This document shows positions 30,266-35,703 of a stretch of DNA of 35,703 nt, piece by piece. Numbering within the stretch: position 1 is the first letter of the stretch; each line of letters starts with the position of its first letter. The translations under genes were made by a program, and so were the position numbers. The stretch spans positions 1 through 35,703 of the forward strand of contig NZ_CAKRAH010000023.1 of assembly GCF_934294775.1 (NCBI RefSeq). Direction: 5' to 3'. Source of the DNA: an uncultured Dorea sp. Lineage in GTDB: Bacteria > Bacillota > Clostridia > Lachnospirales > Lachnospiraceae. The notes below the pieces were generated by a model. It worked only from the letters and a program-made list of their open reading frames with translations. It was not told where the DNA came from and searched no databases.

Positions 30266-32044
30266 ATGAAGCAGTTAAAGACGAGATGGGCAGACCATGT
30301 GGATGTTAACAATGTGTTAGGGGAGTATCCAAGACCTTTAATGCGTCGGAAAAGCTATGTGAATTTGAATGGAACATGGAAATATGCAATCCGGGATACG
30401 AAAGGGTTCCCGAAGAAGATGGATGGAAAGATCCTGGTTCCGTTTTCACCGGAGGCGGCGTTATCTGGTGTGAACAGGCAGTTACAACCGCAGGAATATC
30501 TCTGGTATAAGAGAAGACTTCCGGAAGAAATAAGGCCAGAAGAGGGAAAGAGGTGGCTGCTGCACTTTGGAGCAGTGGATCAATATGCGGCTGTCTATAT
30601 CAATGGAAAGAAAGCCGGAAGGCATCTGGGCGGATATCTTCCATTTTCAATAGATATAACAGAGTATTTAAGAGAAGAAAATAATTATGTAACCGTCAAG
30701 GTAAGAGATTTTACAGATACTTCTTATCACAGCAGAGGCAAACAGAAGCTGAACAGAGGCGGGATGTTCTATACGGCACAAAGCGGTATCTGGCAGACCG
30801 TCTGGATGGAGCAGGTGCCGGAAAACTACATTGCAAATGTGAAGATTACGCCATTATATGATCATGCTGCGGTGATGATACAGGTGGATGAGGCGTGTCC
30901 GGTAAAAACGGTAGAACAAGAACAGGAAAAAGCTATAGAATACGAAGTTGAGATCACCGCCAGAAAGATGTGGCCGGTAAGGGCAAAAGGAAGGATTGGG
31001 ACACCACTGGTTGTGAAACTTCCGTATATGAGAAGCTGGAGCCCGGAAGATCCATTTTTATATGATGTCAGTATCACGATGGGAGACGATAAGGTAGACA
31101 GCTATTTTGCCATGCGCAAGATAGAAGTGAAGAATGATGATAAAGGAATTCCGAGAATGTATCTGAATAATGAGCCATATTTCCAAAAAGGTGTATTGGA
31201 TCAGGGATACTGGCCGGATGGCCTTTATACGGCACCGACAGATGAGGCGATGATTTATGATATCCAGAAGATGAAGGATCTGGGATTCAATATGATCCGT
31301 AAGCATATCAAGATCGAGCCACAGAGATGGTATTATCATTGTGACCGTATCGGCATGCTGGTATGGCAGGATATGGTGAACGGCGGCCGTGAATATAAGA
31401 GCTGGTATGTGACGTATCTTGCTACGGCTATGCAGCTTTTTCATATTAAGACAAAAGACAACAAACTGCGTCTGATGGGGCGCCAGGATCCGAAGGGCCG
31501 GAAGCAGTTTGAAGATGAGATGCAGGAAACAGTGAAGCTGTTATACAATCATCCGTCTATCATCGTATGGGTGGTATTCAACGAAGGATGGGGCCAGTTT
31601 GAGACAGAGAGGATCACTGAACTGGTGAAAAAGGCAGATCCGGACAGACTGATCGATGCGGCCAGCGGCTGGTTTGACCAGGGCGGCGGTGATATCAGAA
31701 GCATACATGAATACTTTTTCCCGCTTCATGTAAAGGCAGAACAGAGGGTGACTGCACTTACAGAGTTCGGGGGATATTCACTGAATCTTCCGGGGTACAG
31801 CATGTATGAGGAGAAAGTCTACGGTTATAAGACATTTAAGAAACGAAAGGCAATTACCAGGGGATACGAAAAGCTGATCCGTAAACTGGTAATACCGAAT
31901 ATTAAGAGGGGCTTAAGCGCAACAATCTATACGCAGTTATCGGACATTGAAGAAGAGGTCAATGGAATCCTTACGTATGACCGGAAAAAGACAAAGATTA
32001 ATGAGAAAACCCTGAAAAAAATGAATGAAATGCTGCATTTTTAG
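30266..32044 (+). CDS. GH2 glycoside hydrolase (beta-galactosidase/glucuronidase type), cytoplasmic
   Basis: 592 residues. Domain order is the GH2 one: sugar-binding jelly roll (RKSYVNLNGTWKYAI, about 33-200), an immunoglobulin-like domain, and a TIM barrel from ~300. Predicted acid/base Glu440 in VVFNEGWGQF and nucleophile Glu500 in ALTEFGGYS are present. There is no signal peptide. The open frame extends back to 30188, but the ATG at 30266 has AAAAGGGGTG upstream and begins the family sequence. It lies 77 bases after the phosphopantetheinyl transferase gene, probably in one transcript though unrelated in function. The substrate is unknown; beta-galactosides would fit the galactan theme of the window. 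Beta-mannosidase or glucuronidase activity is possible. Confidence 0.9.
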   Translation: MKQLKTRWADHVDVNNVLGEYPRPLMRRKSYVNLNGTWKYAIRDTKGFPKKMDGKILVPFSPEAALSGVNRQLQPQEYLWYKRRLPEEIRPEEGKRWLLHFGAVDQYAAVYINGKKAGRHLGGYLPFSIDITEYLREENNYVTVKVRDFTDTSYHSRGKQKLNRGGMFYTAQSGIWQTVWMEQVPENYIANVKITPLYDHAAVMIQVDEACPVKTVEQEQEKAIEYEVEITARKMWPVRAKGRIGTPLVVKLPYMRSWSPEDPFLYDVSITMGDDKVDSYFAMRKIEVKNDDKGIPRMYLNNEPYFQKGVLDQGYWPDGLYTAPTDEAMIYDIQKMKDLGFNMIRKHIKIEPQRWYYHCDRIGMLVWQDMVNGGREYKSWYVTYLATAMQLFHIKTKDNKLRLMGRQDPKGRKQFEDEMQETVKLLYNHPSIIVWVVFNEGWGQFETERITELVKKADPDRLIDAASGWFDQGGGDIRSIHEYFFPLHVKAEQRVTALTEFGGYSLNLPGYSMYEEKVYGYKTFKKRKAITRGYEKLIRKLVIPNIKRGLSATIYTQLSDIEEEVNGILTYDRKKTKINEKTLKKMNEMLHF

Positions 32045-32113
32045 GATGTCAAAATGTATGCGAAGATCTGCAAGATACAGATAATAATAAAAGAAATCAG
32101 AAAAAAGCAGAAG

Positions 32114-32142
32114 TTGACGGGTTTTTAGTGATTTGCTAGAAT
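32114..32142 (+). promoter_or_regulatory. Promoter of the helix-turn-helix/acidic-linker gene
   Basis: TTGACG (32114-32119), 17-bp spacer, TAGAAT (32137-32142) with an extended TGC just before the -10. It leaves a leader of about 110 nt. Confidence 0.75.
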
Positions 32143-32256
32143 ATAAAAGGAAAAAGAATGATTTATCAAGATATAAAATCGTTTACAAATGATAGATGAC
32201 GTAGCAGAACGTCAGGGGAGAGTACAAATAAGAAGAAAGTAATAAGGAGGAAGCGG

Positions 32257-33300
32257 ATGTTGGATTTAACATTTGGAGAACAGGTGAAGATTATCCTGAG
32301 CCGTAAAGGGATGACGATAAAAGAACTTGCTGAAAAGATAGAAAAAGAGACAGGAAAAAAGATGTCACGCCAGAACCTGACACAGCGGCTGGGGAGAGAT
32401 AATTTTCAGGAACAGGATATGCGTATGATCGCGCAGATACTGGGTTGTCCATTTTATCTGGATATTCTGGAAGAACATGAAGGACATGATGAAACCAGAG
32501 AAGAGGATCTGAAGATTGAAAATCTGAGACATAAAAAAGAGGCAGGACAGGAATCAGGTGACGATGTAACTGAAGAAATGACGGATTTTTTGCAGACGGG
32601 TAAGGTTCAGGAAGAGAAGGAACGCCTTAGAACCGAACTTGATGAAAAAGCAGATTCAGACTTTGTCCAGGAGACATTGTTCGATTATGTATGGAATAAA
32701 GAGGCTGGAAATACACAGACAGAAGGAACCACAAAAGCAGGAGATTCCGCATCGGAAAGTACGGTATCAGAAAATGAAACGGCACAGGAAGAAGAGCCGG
32801 GTTCTGAGAAACCGCTACAGGAAGAAAAGAAGAAAGCACACGGCTGGAGAGCATTTTTTGAAAAATACATCAAGCACGAAGCGCCGGAGATGGAAGATGC
32901 ATATGAAACAGAAAAAGAAGCCAGTGAAGCTGATGTACCGGGAAATGCAGAAGCAGACATAGCGTTTGCTGAAAAGAAAGAGACAGAAGAAGCCGCTGCA
33001 ACGGACGGACATGAGAAAAATGTGCCGGACGGTACGGCGGCAGATCCAGATGATCCGGATGATGGGATGTTTCTGGCCGGCGAAGAGGATCTCTCAGTTG
33101 GAGAACTGAATCCATATACCGGACATGAGTACGAGTCGAACAGTGTCAGAATGAATAAGAAGAGAATCGGCTATGTGCAGGTATATGACAGAGGAAAACA
33201 CCAGTGGATGGACATGACAGAGTGGGCATTTCTTGGATATCAGGAGCGTAAAAAAGCACTGTTAGGGAAGGATTATATACCGCCGATCTATCTGGATTAG
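32257..33300 (+). CDS. Uncharacterised protein: N-terminal helix-turn-helix, long acidic linker, conserved-looking C-terminus
   Basis: 347 residues. Residues ~5-72 resemble an XRE-type DNA-binding domain (EQVKIILSRKGMTIKELAEK and MSRQNLTQRLGRDNF). Residues ~75-275 are a disordered stretch dominated by Glu, Asp, Lys, Ala and Thr. The last ~70 residues are ordered and rich in aromatic residues (GELNPYTGHEYESNSVRMNK, GYVQVYDRGKHQWMDMTEW). AAGGAGG lies 6 bases from the ATG. It has its own promoter and terminator. The function is unknown; a DNA-binding protein with a tethered partner-binding tail is one reading. No membrane segment is seen. Confidence 0.85.
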   Translation: MLDLTFGEQVKIILSRKGMTIKELAEKIEKETGKKMSRQNLTQRLGRDNFQEQDMRMIAQILGCPFYLDILEEHEGHDETREEDLKIENLRHKKEAGQESGDDVTEEMTDFLQTGKVQEEKERLRTELDEKADSDFVQETLFDYVWNKEAGNTQTEGTTKAGDSASESTVSENETAQEEEPGSEKPLQEEKKKAHGWRAFFEKYIKHEAPEMEDAYETEKEASEADVPGNAEADIAFAEKKETEEAAATDGHEKNVPDGTAADPDDPDDGMFLAGEEDLSVGELNPYTGHEYESNSVRMNKKRIGYVQVYDRGKHQWMDMTEWAFLGYQERKKALLGKDYIPPIYLD

Positions 33301-33327
33301 ACCCTAGCTGAAAAAAACAGGATAAAG

Positions 33328-33370
33328 ATGCTGTTGCAAAATAAAAATTTTGTAGCAGCATTGTTTTTAT
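33328..33370 (+). terminator. Terminator after the helix-turn-helix/acidic-linker gene
   Basis: ATGCTGTTGCAAAAT (33328-33342) pairs with ATTTTGTAGCAGCAT (33347-33361), 15 bp with two G-U pairs, loop AAAA, then TTGTTTTTAT. Confidence 0.9.
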
Positions 33371-33386
33371 CATTATGTGTCCGGAG

Positions 33387-33459
33387 GAAGCCGCCGCCTA
33401 CGGGAACTGTCACTGTCAGTTTTCTACGGATGCTTTGGCGGGTTGCAGGTTATCTGTAT
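33387..33459 (+). repeat. Dispersed intergenic repeat, copy E (long form)
   Basis: GAAGCCGCCGCCTACGGGAA, then CTGTCACTGTCAGTTTTCTA and CGGATGCTTTGGCGGGTTGC. It aligns with copy B (19364-19435) base for base at roughly three quarters of positions without gaps. Confidence 0.7.
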
Positions 33460-33575
33460 CACTCTGGGAAGAAGCAAGTGCAAAAGAAAAGTGATAGGAT
33501 TGTGGAATAATGGATGATACGGAAGAATAAATTGTGATAACAGACTGAAAAGATATGATATGAGTGAGGGATGTT

Positions 33576-34616
33576 ATGAAACGATTTATCCGTTATCTAT
33601 ATGAATATGAAGAAGGAAGACGGCTTAGAAATGTAGGATTCGTAAGAGTGGACCAGGAGGAAACTGTGACTACGGTGCAGGTACATGGAAAAGGACTGTA
33701 CACCGGAATGAACGGGCAGAGACTTAAGGTGTATCTGTTCTTTCTGTGTGAAAAAGAATGTATGGGAATCTATGCTGGTCAGACGGAAGAAGCCGGCACG
33801 GCACTGAATTACGAACTTTGTTATACGCCGAAAGAGACCATAACAACTGAAAATTATGAGCGCATCGCGGGGATCATTTTAAAAGATGAGGATGGTCACT
33901 GGTATGCGGCTCTGTGGGATGAGGATATGACCGATGTCTGTAAGATGAAGGTGTGGAAGAAGGAAGAAGGAACAGCTCACTGTGAAAAAAATGAAGATGA
34001 AGAACAAAAGGCGATTCCACAAAAGACAGGGGAAAATATCTTGGATAAAAATATCTCGGATAAAGACATCTTAGATAAAGATGTGAAGAATAATGTCTTT
34101 GAACTAAGCGGACAAAGTGATTATGGAAAAGAAGATGGAAAAGAGAAGAATATTCAATCAGAAGATCTGGAAAGAAATATTCACCCAGAAATGAAAAGGA
34201 AGAATGACGCAGAAAAGAGAACTATCCAAAAAGAAGATAAGGAAGAGAAAGATAGAATAGAAAAGAATAATGACATGGAGAAAAGAAAACATTTCCACGT
34301 GCGAAAAATCCAACGAAAAGACCTCGTCATGCTCCCAAGATGTGAGTGGCGCCTTGCGAATAATAGTTTTCTGGTCCATGGATACTACAATTATCACCAT
34401 CTGATATTGACTGTTGCAGATGACAGGTTAAAATTAGGAGTACCGGGAGTGTATTATCCGCAGGAAGCAAAGGCAGCAGAGAGCTTTGGATTCCCGGAAT
34501 TCTTACGTCTTGCAGAACTGGGGGTAGAACTTACAGAGGAAGAAAAGAATGATCAGGAGAATTTTGGATACTGGTGCAGAAATGTGCGTGGATCCGTAGA
34601 TATTATGAATATATAA
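33576..34616 (+). CDS. Uncharacterised Lachnospiraceae-type protein (probably DUF6128) with charged linker
   Basis: 346 residues. An N-terminal ordered domain (about 1-125, starting MKRFIRYLYEYEEGRRLRNV) is followed by a Lys/Glu/Asp-rich linker of about 125 residues and a C-terminal domain of about 90 residues (LVMLPRCEWRLANNSFLVHG, HHLILTVADDRLKLGVPGVY). I associate this C-terminus with DUF6128 from memory; no function is known. The ATG at 33576 has GAGGGA 5 bases upstream; an in-frame GTG four codons earlier is less likely. The linker includes three 5-residue repeats. It is followed 13 bases later by tadA. Confidence 0.82.
   Translation: MKRFIRYLYEYEEGRRLRNVGFVRVDQEETVTTVQVHGKGLYTGMNGQRLKVYLFFLCEKECMGIYAGQTEEAGTALNYELCYTPKETITTENYERIAGIILKDEDGHWYAALWDEDMTDVCKMKVWKKEEGTAHCEKNEDEEQKAIPQKTGENILDKNISDKDILDKDVKNNVFELSGQSDYGKEDGKEKNIQSEDLERNIHPEMKRKNDAEKRTIQKEDKEEKDRIEKNNDMEKRKHFHVRKIQRKDLVMLPRCEWRLANNSFLVHGYYNYHHLILTVADDRLKLGVPGVYYPQEAKAAESFGFPEFLRLAELGVELTEEEKNDQENFGYWCRNVRGSVDIMNI
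34038..34082 (+). repeat. Three in-frame 15-bp repeats in the linker of the DUF6128-like gene
   Basis: Units ATCTTGGATAAAAAT, ATCTCGGATAAAGAC and ATCTTAGATAAAGAT encode ILDKN, ISDKD and ILDKD. They are multiples of three, so copy number can change without breaking the frame. Confidence 0.85.
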
Positions 34617-34629
34617 GTGGGGAATAACA

Positions 34630-35169
34630 ATGCAGAGCACAGATGAAAAATATATGAAGCAGGCGATTAAGCAGGCACAGAAAGCATATGCGATCGGAGA
34701 GGTCCCGATAGGCTGTGTGATCGTATATCAGGATAAAGTGATCGGAAGAGGGTATAACCGCAGAACTATTGATAACAATACTCTGGCACATGCAGAGCTG
34801 ATCGCGATAAAAAAAGCAAGTAAGAAGCTGAATGACTGGAGACTGGAGGATTGCACCCTGTATGTAACACTGGAACCGTGTCAGATGTGTGCAGGCGCAA
34901 TCGTTCAATCCAGAATGACACGTGTAGTAGTAGGATGCATGAATCCCAAAGCAGGCTGTGCCGGGTCTATCCTGAATCTTCTGGATATGGCGGAATTCAA
35001 TCATCAGGTAGAGCTGACGACAGGTGTGATGGGAGAAGAATGCAGTCAGATGATGAAGACATTTTTCAAAGAACTAAGACTGGCAAGGAAGAAAAAGAAG
35101 CTTCTGAAAATTGAAGAAGAAGAGAAAGAAAATAAAGAAGATACTGCAAATAAAGAGGCAGATAAGTAA
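34630..35169 (+). CDS. tadA: tRNA-specific adenosine deaminase
   Basis: 179 residues. The zinc and catalytic residues are His54 and Glu56 (HAELIAI) and Cys84 and Cys87 (LEPCQMCAGA). AIGEVPIGCVIV and PKAGCAGSILNLL are typical of TadA, which converts A34 to inosine in tRNA-Arg(ACG). The C-terminal ~25 residues (about 155-179) are a Lys/Glu-rich tail beyond the usual domain. The ribosome binding site is GTGGGGAA. Free adenosine or guanine deaminases are related, but the motifs favour TadA. Confidence 0.92.
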   Translation: MQSTDEKYMKQAIKQAQKAYAIGEVPIGCVIVYQDKVIGRGYNRRTIDNNTLAHAELIAIKKASKKLNDWRLEDCTLYVTLEPCQMCAGAIVQSRMTRVVVGCMNPKAGCAGSILNLLDMAEFNHQVELTTGVMGEECSQMMKTFFKELRLARKKKKLLKIEEEEKENKEDTANKEADK

Positions 35170-35277
35170 GAGAATATATAAGAAGCTGTAAGAGGGGCAG
35201 ACTCTGGAGTGTATCTGAAAAATCATTCCTGAGAAACGTAAAAAGAATTACAAAAAAAGACAGGTGAAGATTAAGCA

Positions 35278-35661
35278 ATGAATGAAAGAACAGTAGGAAT
35301 GCTTGCCAGATTCACAGGCGTTTCGGTACATACAATCAAGTACTATGAAAAGATAGGACTGCTCAGTTCTAACAGAAAAGAACATTCGAATTACCGTTCG
35401 TATGATATCCGGACGTGCACAGACATTTACGAATGCATGAAATATAAGAATCTTGGTTTCTCACTGAAGGATGTCGGAACGCTGACAAAAGATGCAGATG
35501 AGATCAAGATGAGACAGATGCTGGAAAAAAGACTTCAGGAAGTGGATGCCTCGATAGAAGAACTTCGAAGCATCAAAAAACGGGTAGAAAATTATCTGGA
35601 AGAGACCGATGAGATTGAGAAGAAACATCTGAAAATCTATATCCCACTTGAAAATTCATAA
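35278..35661 (+). CDS. MerR-family transcriptional regulator
   Basis: 127 residues. The N-terminal winged helix (TVGMLARFTGVSVHTIKYYE, then KIGLLSSNRKEHSNYRSYD) is typical of MerR proteins; a dimerisation coiled coil follows (residues ~80-112, EKRLQEVDASIEELRSIKKR). The C-terminus is short, with no cysteine metal site, so the signal is unknown. AGGTGA precedes the ATG. MerR genes often sit beside their target, which would be beyond the window's right edge. Confidence 0.88.
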   Translation: MNERTVGMLARFTGVSVHTIKYYEKIGLLSSNRKEHSNYRSYDIRTCTDIYECMKYKNLGFSLKDVGTLTKDADEIKMRQMLEKRLQEVDASIEELRSIKKRVENYLEETDEIEKKHLKIYIPLENS

Positions 35662-35703
35662 TATGATGTGAGAGTTAAAAGTATAAAAATGGTAAATCTG
35701 CTG

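Overview
The window reads as chromosome from a gut-type Lachnospiraceae (Clostridia, Firmicutes). The grounds are moderate-to-low GC, strong AGGAGG ribosome binding sites throughout, sigma-A promoters with 17-bp spacing, lipoprotein-type sugar-binding proteins, an atpBEFHAGDC ATP synthase operon, an arabinose set of the AraA/FGGY-kinase/AraD type, and anaerobic-metabolism genes such as nrdG. No rRNA, tRNA, CRISPR array, prophage or insertion sequence was seen. The genus was not determined.

Bases 1-10,900 hold a galactan/galacto-oligosaccharide locus resembling the Bacillus subtilis gan operon. On the minus strand are galE (cut by the window edge) and a GH42 beta-galactosidase. Divergently, on the plus strand, are a LacI-family regulator, a lipoprotein sugar-binding protein, two MalF/MalG-type permeases, a 611-residue protein of unknown family, a 72-residue zinc ribbon, and a GH53 endo-beta-1,4-galactanase with no signal peptide. 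Three copies of a CGATTGCGC operator tie the GH42 promoter and the transporter promoter to one regulator. No transport ATPase is present. The likely logic is import of galactan fragments, internal cleavage by GH53, trimming by GH42, and entry into the Leloir pathway through GalE.

Bases 10,900-12,500 carry small genes: a 37-codon ORF directly ahead of nrdG, nrdG itself without nrdD, an XRE regulator, and a 61-residue protein of unknown function. Bases 12,790-19,350 hold the complete F1Fo ATP synthase operon with its own promoter and terminator. Some start codons are unusual: TTG for atpA, and an almost leaderless ATG or an ACG for atpB.

Bases 19,480-25,930 hold an orphan YtfQ-like sugar-binding lipoprotein, a convergent AraC-family regulator, and divergently the arabinose catabolic genes araA-araB-araD. 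With the galactan locus this gives the cell tools for both sugars of pectic arabinogalactan side chains. Bases 25,930-26,240 have no gene but contain a candidate small RNA and several hairpins.

Bases 26,255-29,480 carry, on the minus strand, an SDR oxidoreductase, aroB and a DAHP synthase (first two steps of the shikimate pathway). The aroF leader contains three tandem 16-bp repeats. Bases 29,559-32,044 hold an Sfp-type phosphopantetheinyl transferase followed by a GH2 glycosidase. The right end has two poorly characterised proteins with long charged linkers, tadA, and a MerR-family regulator.

Across the window there are at least five degenerate copies of one short intergenic repeat family and two near-identical GGGGCAAA hairpins at galactan genes. 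The strongest candidates for undescribed biology are the 611-residue protein with its zinc-ribbon partner, the cytoplasmic GH53 strategy, the repeat family, the tandem repeats in the aroF leader, and the candidate small RNA.
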